DNA of 64,000 bases, taken from contig NZ_CP022203.1 of NCBI RefSeq assembly GCF_002305895.1, positions 7,288,001-7,352,000 on the forward strand, given 5' to 3'. The DNA comes from Corallococcus macrosporus DSM 14697 (GTDB taxonomy: Bacteria; Myxococcota; Myxococcia; Myxococcales; Myxococcaceae). A program made the translations under genes and the position numbers. Position 1 is the stretch's first letter. Each line of letters starts with the position of its first letter. Below the pieces are notes generated by a model. That model was not told the DNA's origin, searched no databases, and saw only the letters and a list, made by a program, of their open reading frames with translations. Positions 9,378 through 17,457 of this stretch are shown in pieces.

Positions 9378-9407
9378 CGCTGGCGACACCGCCGGCAGGG
9401 ATAGCGC

Positions 9408-10820
9408 ATGTCCACGACCACGCCACCGGGGCAGGCTCCCCATCCGCCCGAGGCCTGGGCCCCCTTGCTTCGCCTCTCCCGCCTCGCGAGCCGGCCGGTG
9501 GAGCGCTTCCTCCACATCGAGGCGGCCAGCGGCATCCTGCTGCTCGTGGCCGCGGCGGTCGCCCTCCTGTGGGCGAACTCCCCCTGGGCGGAGAGCTACG
9601 CGCACTTCTGGCACACGCCGCTGGGAATCCGCGTCGGTGACTTCACCTTCGAGCGCAGCCTCGAATGGGTGGTCAATGACGGCCTGATGGCCATCTTCTT
9701 CTTCGTCGTGGGCATGGAGATTCGCCGCGAGGTCCACCAGGGCGAGCTTTCGGAGTTGCGCCGCGCCGCGCTCCCCGCCGCCGCGGCGCTGGGTGGAATG
9801 CTCGCTCCGGCGGGCCTCTACCTGCTCCTGGCGGACACGCCCGCCACCCGCTCGGGCTGGGGCGTTCCCATGGCCACGGACATCGCGTTCGCGGTGGGCA
9901 TCCTCACGCTCCTGGGGAGCCGGGTGCCGCCGGCCCTGCGCGTGCTCCTGCTGGCGCTCGCCGTCATCGACGACCTGGGCGCCATCATCGTCATCGCGCT
10001 GTTCTACTCGTCGGGCGTGGCCGTCACGGGGCTGCTCGTCGCGGCGCTGGGAATCCTGGGGGTCTTCGCGATGCAGCGGTTCGGCGTGCGCTCGAAGTGG
10101 GCCTACGTCGTTCCGGCGTTCATCGCCTGGGCCGGCGTCTATTCCGCGGGAATCCATCCGACGATTGCGGGGGTCATCGTCGGGCTCATCACCCCGGTGC
10201 GCGTCTGGCTCGGTCCGGAGGGGTTCATCACCGGAGCTCGGACCGAGCTCGAGCACATCGCCCAGGCGCAGCCGGGCACGCTGTCCTCGCACCACCTCTC
10301 GGAGACCTTGCGCCGCGTGGACGCCGCGCGCCGTGAGGCCATGTCGCCTTCGGAGAGCCTGATCGCCACGCTGCACCCCTGGGTCGCCTTCGGCATCATG
10401 CCGGTGTTCGCGCTCGCGAACGCGGGCGTGTCGATTCAAGCCGGGCCGCTGGACCCGTCCGCGTGGGCCGTGGCCACGGCGGCCACCGTGGGGCTCCTGG
10501 TGGGCAAGCCGCTGGGCGTCGTCGGGGCCTGCTGGCTCGCGCTGAAGCTGCGGCTCGCGACGCTGCCACGGGGCCTGGGCGTCCGGGACCTCCTGGTGCT
10601 GGGGACCACCGCGGGCATCGGCTTCACCATGGCCCTGTTCATCGCGCAGCTGGCCTTCACGAATTCGGAGCTCCTCGCCGCCGCCAAGCTGGGCGTGCTG
10701 GCCGCGAGCGGCGCCGCGGCCGTCCTGGCGCTCATCCTGGGCCGGCTGCTCCTCAACGCCGGGTCGAGGCCCGGCGCCGCGACGTCCGTGGAGGAGGCCG
10801 AGCGCTCGACGGAGCTGTGA
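9408..10820 (+). CDS. nhaA: Na+/H+ antiporter NhaA
   Basis: This 470-aa inner-membrane protein, longer than the 388-aa E. coli NhaA, starts at ATG 9408 behind GGCAGGGA. Family motifs are clear: VVNDGLMAIFFFVVGMEIRRE, MATDIAFAVGIL, and ALAVIDDLGAIIVIALFY with the paired ion-binding aspartates. It exchanges protons for sodium or lithium across the inner membrane, supporting pH and salt homeostasis. The leader contains several hairpins, suggesting RNA-level control. The 3' end overlaps the convergent lysR gene by 68 bp, so antisense interference between the two transcripts is possible. Confidence 0.96.
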   Translation: MSTTTPPGQAPHPPEAWAPLLRLSRLASRPVERFLHIEAASGILLLVAAAVALLWANSPWAESYAHFWHTPLGIRVGDFTFERSLEWVVNDGLMAIFFFVVGMEIRREVHQGELSELRRAALPAAAALGGMLAPAGLYLLLADTPATRSGWGVPMATDIAFAVGILTLLGSRVPPALRVLLLALAVIDDLGAIIVIALFYSSGVAVTGLLVAALGILGVFAMQRFGVRSKWAYVVPAFIAWAGVYSAGIHPTIAGVIVGLITPVRVWLGPEGFITGARTELEHIAQAQPGTLSSHHLSETLRRVDAARREAMSPSESLIATLHPWVAFGIMPVFALANAGVSIQAGPLDPSAWAVATAATVGLLVGKPLGVVGACWLALKLRLATLPRGLGVRDLLVLGTTAGIGFTMALFIAQLAFTNSELLAAAKLGVLAASGAAAVLALILGRLLLNAGSRPGAATSVEEAERSTEL

Positions 10821-11742
10821 CGGCTTGCGCGGGCGGCGGGCCTGAATCCCCCAGCCGCTCGCTCAAGAAGTCGACGAACACGCGCGTCTTCATCGGCAGG
10901 AAGCGCGCGTGCGGGTACACCGCCCAGACCCAGCTATCCGCCACGCGCCACGAAGCCAGGACCTCGACCAGCCGGCCCGCCTCCAGGTCCTGGCCCATCA
11001 CGAAGTCCGCGAGCAGCGTGATGCCACAGCCGCCGAGCGCCGCCTGCCGGAGCGCCTCCGCGTTGTCGGCGCGGAGCAGGGGCTCCACGGCCACCTGGGT
11101 CCGCCGTCCGCCCCGAATCAGCACCCACGGGAGTTCCTTCATCCGCGGCGCGAACTGGAGGCAGGCATGAGCGCGCAGGTCGGCCGGCGTGAGCGGCGTC
11201 CCCTTGCGTCGCAGGTACTCGGGTGACGCGCACAGGCGGCGGCGGTTCAGCGCCAGGCGGCGCGCCACGTAGTCGCCACTGCGCAAGTCGCCGATCCGCA
11301 CCCCCACGTCGATGCGCTGCTCGACCAGGTCGATGTAGCGGTCCTCCATCGTCACCTCCAACCGCAGCAGCGGGTAGCGGCGCATGAACTCCGGCAGCAG
11401 GGGCGCGACGCGAAGCTGACCATAGAGGTTGGGCAGGGACACGCGCAGCAGGCCCCGGGGCTGCGCGGAGAACGCGGACACCGCGGCGTCGGCCTCGTCG
11501 GCGCGCGCCAGCACATCCAGGCAGCGCTCCAGGTACAACGCCCCGGCCTCGGTGAGCGCGACACGCCGGGTGGTGCGCTGCAACAGCCGGCAGCCGAGCG
11601 CCCGCTCCAGGTGCGCGATGCGTCGGCTGAGCGCGGAGGGGCTGAGCCCCAGCTCGCCCGCGGCGGCGACGAAGCTGTGCCGGGTGGCGACGGCGACGAA
11701 GGCGCGCATGCCGCCGAGGCGATCGGTATCGAGCATCGGCAT
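10753..11742 (-). CDS. LysR-family transcriptional regulator
   Basis: This 329-aa regulator starts at ATG 11742 (a second ATG two codons in, at 11736, is possible). The N-terminal winged helix-turn-helix (FVAVATRHSFVAAAGELGLSPSALSRRIAHLE) is followed by a substrate-binding domain of the PBP2/CrgA-like type. The last 25 residues are a Pro/Arg-rich tail that runs over the end of nhaA. It is divergent from the acetolactate decarboxylase gene 100 bp away, the arrangement seen for AlsR and alsD in other bacteria. Control of that gene and of itself is the natural inference. A dyad in the gap is a candidate operator. Confidence 0.9.
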   Translation of the reverse strand: MPMLDTDRLGGMRAFVAVATRHSFVAAAGELGLSPSALSRRIAHLERALGCRLLQRTTRRVALTEAGALYLERCLDVLARADEADAAVSAFSAQPRGLLRVSLPNLYGQLRVAPLLPEFMRRYPLLRLEVTMEDRYIDLVEQRIDVGVRIGDLRSGDYVARRLALNRRRLCASPEYLRRKGTPLTPADLRAHACLQFAPRMKELPWVLIRGGRRTQVAVEPLLRADNAEALRQAALGGCGITLLADFVMGQDLEAGRLVEVLASWRVADSWVWAVYPHARFLPMKTRVFVDFLSERLGDSGPPPAQAVTAPSSARPPPRTSRRRASTRR

Positions 11743-11753
11743 TGCTGCACCGT

Positions 11754-11772
11754 ACGCAACATCCTGATGCGT
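11754..11772. promoter_or_regulatory. Candidate LysR operator dyad
   Basis: ACGCA (11754-11758) and TGCGT (11768-11772) form an inverted repeat. Two further inner pairs match around centre 11763, so 7 of 9 positions are symmetric. It lies 12 bp from the lysR start and 70 bp from the decarboxylase start, a usual location for a LysR recognition site. Confidence 0.35.
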
Positions 11773-11842
11773 TTCACCCCGATTGTGCCAGCAGCCTCGG
11801 CGGTCCAATTCTTCCGCTCCCCCCGACGAGGAGCTTCGCGCC

Positions 11843-12724
11843 ATGCCCGACTCGCCCCCCTCCCCTCGCGACACCGTATCCGCGCGCGGTCCTGTCCCAG
11901 GACACGCCCGCCGCGCCGCTGGGCTCGCCCTGCTCCTGGGCGCGTCACTGGCGCAGGCCGAGCAGGCGGTGCCTGGGGACGTGGTCCACCAGTTCGCCCC
12001 AGCCGCTGGATTCATGGCCGGCGTGCACGAAGGCCCGACGCGCTTCGGCGAGCTGCTCCGGCTCGGTGATTTCGGCACCGGCGCGCTCAGCCCCACGGAC
12101 GGCGAGGTCATCATCCTGGACGGCGTCGTGTGGCACGCAGCCGTGGACGGCGAGCTGCGGCGCCTGCCAGCCGATGCGCGGACCTCCTTCGCCACCCTCA
12201 AGCGATTCGTCCCGGACCGCCGGCTCACCCTCCCCGCCGTCGCTGACTTCAGCGCCTTCGCGAAGGCGCTGGATGCGCGGCTCGGTTCCCGGAACCACTT
12301 CCACGCCGTGCGCATCGATGGCCGCTTCCAGCACATGAAGCTGCGCAGCGTGCCGCGCCAGAAGCCGCCCTACCCCAACATGCGGGCGCTCCTCGCGCAG
12401 CAGCAGGTCTACGAAGCCAAGGATGTCACGGGCACCCTCGTGGGCTTCCGGTTCCCCAGCTACGTGGCCGGCGTCATCATCCCCGGGTGGCACTTCCACT
12501 TCGTGGACGCGGACCGGAAGCTGGGAGGCCATGTCCTGGACCTGCGCGCCAACCCGCTCACCGCGCAGCTCGACAGCAGCCGGGCCCTGTCGCTGGTGCT
12601 GCCCGATGACCCGCTGTTCAACGCCGCCCCCATCGACGAAGCCCAGACCGCGCCCGCCGCGGCGGGCCCAGACAACCCCACGTCGAGTCCTCCCACTCCG
12701 TCGCCGGCGCGCCAGAAGCCCTGA
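11843..12724 (+). CDS. Acetolactate decarboxylase, exported form
   Basis: This 293-aa protein starts at ATG 11843 with GACGAGGAG upstream. It belongs to the AlsD/BudA family, which converts (S)-2-acetolactate to (R)-acetoin. The zinc triad is visible as His217-x-His219 and His230 in GWHFHFVDADRKLGGHVLD; the spacing of 2 and 11 matches the characterised Brevibacillus enzyme. DGEVIILDG carries the conserved Glu. Unlike the cytosolic Bacillus AlsD, the first 39 residues look like a signal peptide (AAGLALLLGASLAQA before Glu). The C-terminus has an extra Pro/Thr/Ala-rich tail of about 30 residues. No acetolactate synthase gene is adjacent. Periplasmic export would separate it from the cytosolic valine/isoleucine pool. 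Confidence 0.9.
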   Translation: MPDSPPSPRDTVSARGPVPGHARRAAGLALLLGASLAQAEQAVPGDVVHQFAPAAGFMAGVHEGPTRFGELLRLGDFGTGALSPTDGEVIILDGVVWHAAVDGELRRLPADARTSFATLKRFVPDRRLTLPAVADFSAFAKALDARLGSRNHFHAVRIDGRFQHMKLRSVPRQKPPYPNMRALLAQQQVYEAKDVTGTLVGFRFPSYVAGVIIPGWHFHFVDADRKLGGHVLDLRANPLTAQLDSSRALSLVLPDDPLFNAAPIDEAQTAPAAAGPDNPTSSPPTPSPARQKP

Positions 12725-12731
12725 CCCTCAC

Positions 12732-12768
12732 CCCTGGCGGCATCGAGGTCTTCCGAGATGCCGCAGGG
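12732..12768 (+). terminator. Hairpin after the acetolactate decarboxylase gene
   Basis: GCGGCATC (12737-12744) pairs with GATGCCGC (12757-12764), extended by CCCT/AGGG across a single bulged G. That is 12 bp in all, starting 7 nt after the stop. No U-tract is present. Confidence 0.5.
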
Positions 12769-12896
12769 CGCCCATCACTTCGAGGTGCGCTGACCCGTGC
12801 CCATGCGTCCGGAGGCCCCTGGTGGGGCATGCGGGGCGCGGGGCAGTATCCCGGTCGCGAGCAACGAGGGCTCGCCGAACGCGGAGGGAGCAGGTG

Positions 12897-13742
12897 ATGC
12901 GGACATTGATGAAGTGCATGGGGCTGCTGTTGCTCGTCCTCGGGTGCGCGTGCGCGAGCACCCGGCCCGCTGTGCTCGAGCCCGTACCGCCCCACCAGAC
13001 CTTCACCCTCGAGTCCGCGAAGCTGAAGGAGACCCGCCACATCACCGTCTATCTGCCGCCGGGCTACGCGGCGACGCCGGAGGCACGCTTCCCGGTGCTC
13101 TACATGCCCGACGGAGGGCTGAAGGAGGACTTCCCGCACCTGGCCACCACCGTCGACGCGGCCATCCGCGCGGGCGAACTGCGGCCCCTCATCATCGTGG
13201 GCATCGAGAACACCGTGCGGCGGCGGGACATGACGGGCCCGACCACGGTGGCTTCGGACCGGGAGGTGGCCCCTGTCATTGGAGGCTCGGCGGAGTTCCG
13301 CGCCTTCATCCACGAGGAGCTGATGCCGGAGGTGGAGCGCCGCTACCGGGTGACGCGGGAGCGGGCCATCATCGGCGAGTCGCTCGCGGGCTACTTCATC
13401 GTGGAGACGTTCTTCCTCCAGCCGGAGCTGTTCGACACCTACCTCGCGCTGAGCCCCAGCCTGTGGTGGAACGCGGAGTCCTTGGTGAAGGAGGCGGGTG
13501 AGCGGCTCGCGGCCCGGCCCGACCTGCGCGCGGGGCTCTACGTGTCCTCCGCCGATGAGACGGACATCGTCCCCGCCGTGGCGCGGCTGGGTGAGGTCCT
13601 CCGCGCCAGCGCGCCCCCGGGACTGAAGTGGGAGGTCGAGCCCCGGCCGGACCTGCGCCACGACAACATCTACCGGAAGAGCTCGCCCGGCGTGCTGCGC
13701 AAGTGGCTGCCGCCAGTGAAGACGGCCGAAGGCTCGCACTGA
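12897..13742 (+). CDS. Esterase lipoprotein (esterase D / Fes-like alpha/beta hydrolase)
   Basis: This 281-aa protein starts at ATG 12897 behind GCGGAGGGAG. A lipoprotein signal ends at LGCAC (Cys17 or Cys19). The fold is the putative-esterase family (IroE, Fes, esterase D): an N-terminal RHITVYLPPGY strand, oxyanion region PVLYMPDGG, nucleophile elbow GESLAG with Ser162, a SPSLWWN segment typical of the family, and a late His in DLRHDNIY. In characterised relatives these enzymes cleave siderophore or feruloyl esters; the substrate here is unknown. The gene stands alone, convergent with the VOC gene 71 bp away. Confidence 0.82.
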   Translation: MRTLMKCMGLLLLVLGCACASTRPAVLEPVPPHQTFTLESAKLKETRHITVYLPPGYAATPEARFPVLYMPDGGLKEDFPHLATTVDAAIRAGELRPLIIVGIENTVRRRDMTGPTTVASDREVAPVIGGSAEFRAFIHEELMPEVERRYRVTRERAIIGESLAGYFIVETFFLQPELFDTYLALSPSLWWNAESLVKEAGERLAARPDLRAGLYVSSADETDIVPAVARLGEVLRASAPPGLKWEVEPRPDLRHDNIYRKSSPGVLRKWLPPVKTAEGSH

Positions 13743-13813
13743 CGGGCCCGCGTGTGCCGCGCCAGCGCCACGCGGAGGCCCGGGGCCCCCGCGCGGCGCG
13801 AGACGCCCGCGGC

Positions 13814-14233
13814 CTACTGCGGCGGCATCTGGCCCGGGTCCATCCAGGCCAACTCCCAGTGGTGGCCGTCCGGGTCGTAGAAGCTGCCGCCGTACATGAA
13901 GCCGAGGTCCATGGCCTCCGCCGCGGGAGAGCCGCCGTTCGCCAGCGCGATCTTCACCATCTCGTCGACCTCCGCCTTGCTGTCGGCGGACAGCGCGTAG
14001 GTGCCCGCGGTGCTCTGGGTCGCGTCGTGCAGGGGCTTCTTGATGAAGTCCTTGAAGCGGGTGTGCGTGAGGAGCATCACGAACGCGTCCTCGCCCACCA
14101 CCATGCAGGTGGCGTTCTCGTCGGTGAAGTCCTTGTTGAACTCGAAGCCGAGCCTGGTGAAGAAGTCGACCGAGCGCTTCAGGTCGGCCACGGGCAGGTT
14201 GAGGAAGAGCTTGCGGGGACGGCTGACCTTCAT
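13814..14233 (-). CDS. VOC (glyoxalase/bleomycin-resistance-like) protein
   Basis: This 139-aa single-domain protein starts at ATG 14233 with GGAGGCGAAC upstream; the frame continues to 14293 without a better site. It shows the vicinal-oxygen-chelate layout of paired beta-alpha-beta-beta-beta units: LFLNLPVADLKRSVDFFTRLGFEF at the start and FYDPDGHHWELAWMDP at the end. It resembles the subgroup often annotated 'lactoylglutathione lyase-like' that lies next to sigma factors. The chemistry is unknown. It is the last gene of a minus-strand run, 94 bp after the sigma factor gene, and may share its transcript. Confidence 0.85.
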   Translation of the reverse strand: MKVSRPRKLFLNLPVADLKRSVDFFTRLGFEFNKDFTDENATCMVVGEDAFVMLLTHTRFKDFIKKPLHDATQSTAGTYALSADSKAEVDEMVKIALANGGSPAAEAMDLGFMYGGSFYDPDGHHWELAWMDPGQMPPQ

Positions 14234-14327
14234 GTTCGCCTCCAGGGAGGGTGGGTTTTGAAGGTTGAGACTGCCCGGCCGCCCCGAAATCATCGGTCCT
14301 TTTCCAGGAAGATTTTCGCCGCCCCAC

Positions 14328-15305
14328 CTACCGGGGGAGCTCCAGGGGGAGGCCGAAGCGCGGGAACAACGTCTTCGTGTCGAGGAAGTGGGTCATTGCC
14401 GCGATGCGTCCACCGGACAGCTCCAGGACGATGAGCGACCACGGCGTGTAGGGCTCCCCCTCACTGCTCGCGTGGTACTGGCCAAAGGCCGGTGAGCCAC
14501 AGGCCGAGGTCGGCACCAGCCGGGAGCCCCGGCAGACGGCTCCCCTTCCCAGGAACCAGCCACGAATGGACTCGTGCCCCTGGAGCCACAGCGAGAAGGG
14601 AGGCATATTCAGGGTCACCTCCTCGTGGAGCAGCGCGGTGAAGGCGTCCATGTCGTAGCGCTCGAACGCGTCCACGTAGCGGTCCAGCAACGCCGCCTGG
14701 GCGTCGGACTGCGGCGCCTGGTAGTCGGAGTCATCCAGCCCCAGGTCCGACAGCGTCACCCGGGCGCGCTGGAGCGCGCTGTTGACCGAGGCCACCGACG
14801 TCTCCAGCGTCTCGGCGATTTCGGCGGCGGGCCAGCCCAGGACCTCGGCCAGCAGGAGCACCGCGCGCTGCTTCGGCGGCAGGTGCTGGAGCGCCGCGAG
14901 GAACGCGAGCCGGATGCTCTGACGCAGCGACACCTGCTCGGACGGGTCCACGTCCGACGGCACGGCCAGCGCGTCTGGGATGGGCTCAATCCAGCTGTTC
15001 GCGGGCAGCGGCGTCAGCGGCCCGTCAATGGAGTACGCGGGCCCCAGCTCCATGGGCCGCGCGCGGCGACCGCTCGCCGACAACGCGTCCATGCACACGC
15101 GGGTGGCGATGGTGTACAGCCAGGTCCGGACCGACGAGCGCCCCTCGAACCGGTCCATCGCGCGCCAGGCGCGGACCATCGTCTCCTGGACGGCGTCATC
15201 CGCTTCCGAGATGGACCCCAGCATGCGGTAGCAATGGCCGACGAGCGCCGCGCGGTGCTCCTCGAAGGCGAACACCTGATTCCTCGAATCCGGAAGGTCC
15301 TTCAT
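14328..15305 (-). CDS. ECF-type sigma-70 factor with SnoaL-like C-terminal domain
   Basis: This 325-aa protein starts at ATG 15305. The sigma2 region ([29 protein letters not shown]) and sigma4 region ([26 protein letters not shown]) are intact. After residue about 200 comes a 125-residue SnoaL/NTF2-like domain ([22 protein letters not shown]). This design is that of the SigG/SigJ-type ECF groups, in which the C-terminal extension takes the place of an anti-sigma factor in modulating activity. No anti-sigma gene is adjacent, as expected. It lies 32 bp downstream of the cytochrome gene and upstream of the VOC gene; autoregulation of this run is plausible. Confidence 0.92.
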   Translation of the reverse strand: MKDLPDSRNQVFAFEEHRAALVGHCYRMLGSISEADDAVQETMVRAWRAMDRFEGRSSVRTWLYTIATRVCMDALSASGRRARPMELGPAYSIDGPLTPLPANSWIEPIPDALAVPSDVDPSEQVSLRQSIRLAFLAALQHLPPKQRAVLLLAEVLGWPAAEIAETLETSVASVNSALQRARVTLSDLGLDDSDYQAPQSDAQAALLDRYVDAFERYDMDAFTALLHEEVTLNMPPFSLWLQGHESIRGWFLGRGAVCRGSRLVPTSACGSPAFGQYHASSEGEPYTPWSLIVLELSGGRIAAMTHFLDTKTLFPRFGLPLELPR

Positions 15306-15337
15306 CGAAGGGGGTCTATCAGGCCCACCCGGTCGTG

Positions 15338-16006
15338 TCAGGGGCGCGGGCAGACCGCGCCCGTGTCAATCCACGCGCGGATCAACTCACCAAACGCACG
15401 CTGCGTCCCTGGCACGGGCTCCAGGCCAGCGCCCGGCTCCCACCCCCAGCCCACCAGGACGTCCTCGGCCATGTGGTGGTGCAGCGCCTCCAGGGACTTG
15501 CCGCCGTTGCGCGCGGGGTCCTTGAGCTGCTCGCAAATCTTCCCCAGGGGCACGCCCACCCAGGCCATCTCCGCCGGGGCCAGCGCCCACTTCGGGTTGC
15601 CCGGCACGCTGCGCACCGTCGCCCCCACCAGCGGCGTGTTCCGCTCCTGGTGACACGCGGTGCACGGCAGGGCGGGCGTTCCATGCCCCGAAGGGCCCCC
15701 CGCCACGGCGGGCACGTGCGGCCGCTGGTCCATGCCCTGCCGGGGGACTCCATCCGCGGGGTGGCAGTTGACGCAGCGGGGGTGCGTTATCACGCGCCCC
15801 GCCTCGACGAAGAGCGCGGCCGACCGCTGCCTCTCATCCGCGATGCCAGCGAACGCGGACACCGGCCGCAGTGACGCCCCCGCCGCGCGCGCCTGCGCCC
15901 GCGCCGCCGGGGGTTCGGCCGGCTCGGGTGCGCTCTTGGCGGATTTGCAGCCCGCCGCGGCGAGCGTGGCGCCCAGCAGGATGGCCATGCGTCCCAGGTG
16001 TCTCAT
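15338..16006 (-). CDS. Diheme c-type cytochrome lipoprotein, isoquinoline 1-oxidoreductase-associated type
   Basis: This 222-aa protein starts at ATG 16006, overlapping the stop of the upstream oxidoreductase (ATGA). A lipobox ends at Cys20 (LAAAGC). Two heme c sites are present: CVNCH (78-82) and CTACH (115-119). The body pattern HPRCVNCH... PRQG... RGP-like HG... CTACHQ... NPKWALAP... MAWVG... LEALHHHM... GWGWEPG matches the cytochrome often called 'isoquinoline 1-oxidoreductase subunit', which in many genomes sits beside the 2Fe-2S and Mo subunits. Here those subunits are 6 kb away (6420-9097), and this gene is coupled to a FAD oxidoreductase instead. It is probably a periplasm-facing electron carrier. 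Confidence 0.78.
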   Translation of the reverse strand: MRHLGRMAILLGATLAAAGCKSAKSAPEPAEPPAARAQARAAGASLRPVSAFAGIADERQRSAALFVEAGRVITHPRCVNCHPADGVPRQGMDQRPHVPAVAGGPSGHGTPALPCTACHQERNTPLVGATVRSVPGNPKWALAPAEMAWVGVPLGKICEQLKDPARNGGKSLEALHHHMAEDVLVGWGWEPGAGLEPVPGTQRAFGELIRAWIDTGAVCPRP

Positions 16007-17253
16007 CCGTGCTCCAGCTCCCTCAGGACGGCCTCCGCGGCGCGGCGGCCCGACATCAGCGCGCCGTCGATGGAGGCATTGTCGCGGTGGTCTCCACATA
16101 CGAACAGGCCCGGTGACAGCCGCACCGGCCGGCGTGGCGGCTCCAGCGCCTCGGGCGGCTGCGCGGGCAGCGCGAGCGGAAGCGCGTAGGTGCGCAGGTG
16201 CCGCCACGCGGACACCGCGGGACCGAACCAGTCCGCCAGCTCCGCGCGCACCTCGGCCTGCAGCGTGTCCAGGTCCGGCGTGGCGCCGACGACGGACACG
16301 GACACGAGCGCCTGTCCGCGAGGCGCGTACGCGGGTGAGACCTCGCTCATCACCGCCACGTTGTTCACCCGGCCCCGGCCCTCGCCGTTGAGCAGCAGCC
16401 AGGGGCCCTCCACGGGGGGCTCCGGCGCGGCGAAGTAGAGGCACGTCACCCGGTTCATCAGCGGAGGCACCATGCCCGGCAGCAGCCCCACGGCGCTCGC
16501 CGGGTCGGTGGCCACCACCACCGCCCTGGCGCCAATCAGCTCTCCGTCCGCCAGGCGCACGCGGTGCCCCCACACGTCCGACACGGGCGCGCGCATCCGC
16601 AGCATGCCCGCTGGCAGCCTCGCGGCGAGCTGCTCCGGGATGACGCCCATCCCCGACTCGGGGACCGCCGCGTACCCGCTGGCGAACATGCGGAAGACGA
16701 ACTCCAGGAAGCGGCTGGAGGTGGACAGCTCCTTCTCCAGGAAGATGCCCGCGAAGAAGGGGCGCAGGAACGACTCGCGCAGCGCCTCCGTGAAGCCCAG
16801 CTCGTCCAGGTAGCGCCGCGACGTGCGCGACGGGCGCTGCCACACGTCCTCCACTTCCCCCGAGAGCGCGAGCTGCCGCAGCTCCAGCACGCGCAGCTTG
16901 TCCCCGAACGTCCCCACGGGGGCGAACAGGTGGGTGAGCGCGTCCACGGGCCGGCGCAGCGGGTCCGCCACCGTGTGAAACCTGCCACCCCGCCGCACCC
17001 GGGCGCCGGGGATGAACCGGCGCAGCGACAGCGCCTCCAGGTCCAGGGTGCGCCGGCCCTCCGGATACGCGGCCAGGTACACCTGGAAGCCCCTGTCTAG
17101 CAGGAAGCCCTCATGGACATCCGTGCGGACCCTGCCCCCGGGTGCGTCGCTTCCCTCCAGCAGCAACACCTTCACCCGTGACGCGACGAGCGCCCGCGCG
17201 CACGCCAGCCCCGCGAGTCCCGCACCGACGACGATGACCTCCGGATTCGGCAC
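16003..17253 (-). CDS. FAD-dependent amine oxidase-family oxidoreductase
   Basis: This 416-aa flavoprotein starts at ATG 17253. The N-terminal dinucleotide fold is clear (VVGAGLAGLACARAL, then an acidic end of beta-2 in LLLEGSDAPGGRVRTD). The C-terminal FAD-contacting segment is LFVCGDHRDNASIDGALMSGRRAAEAVL. The family includes phytoene desaturase-like and protoporphyrinogen oxidase-like enzymes; the closest look is to the 'NAD(P)/FAD-dependent oxidoreductase' group with unknown substrate. No signal peptide is present. It heads the minus-strand run oxidoreductase > cytochrome > sigma factor > VOC and is divergent from the aroF-trp operon, 204 bp away. Confidence 0.87.
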   Translation of the reverse strand: MPNPEVIVVGAGLAGLACARALVASRVKVLLLEGSDAPGGRVRTDVHEGFLLDRGFQVYLAAYPEGRRTLDLEALSLRRFIPGARVRRGGRFHTVADPLRRPVDALTHLFAPVGTFGDKLRVLELRQLALSGEVEDVWQRPSRTSRRYLDELGFTEALRESFLRPFFAGIFLEKELSTSSRFLEFVFRMFASGYAAVPESGMGVIPEQLAARLPAGMLRMRAPVSDVWGHRVRLADGELIGARAVVVATDPASAVGLLPGMVPPLMNRVTCLYFAAPEPPVEGPWLLLNGEGRGRVNNVAVMSEVSPAYAPRGQALVSVSVVGATPDLDTLQAEVRAELADWFGPAVSAWRHLRTYALPLALPAQPPEALEPPRRPVRLSPGLFVCGDHRDNASIDGALMSGRRAAEAVLRELEHG

Positions 17254-17289
17254 CGCGCTCCTCCCAGATTCTGCTCAAGAAAAGCACTC

Positions 17290-17310
17290 ACGCTCGCTTG
17301 ATAAGCGTGG
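17290..17310 (+). promoter_or_regulatory. Alternative hairpins in the aroF-trp leader
   Basis: CACGCT (17290-17295) can pair with AGCGTG (17305-17310). The same loop bases can instead form CGCTT/AAGCG (17296-17300/17304-17308) around GAT. The 204-bp leader contains one short frame (17357-17464, 35 codons, overlapping the aroF start) but it has no Trp and a single Phe, so classical attenuation is not supported. Confidence 0.25.
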
Positions 17311-17457
17311 GAGGCGCAAGGGAGACTCGGAGGCGGTTGCGGGCAACAGACACTTGATGCAGAACCACCGGCTGTTGTTCGTCACCCCCGTGAAACCCGG
17401 CGCCGGATGCTCCCGGCCCACAACACCCCTTCGGAGCAAGAGAAAGCAGGTAGCCCC

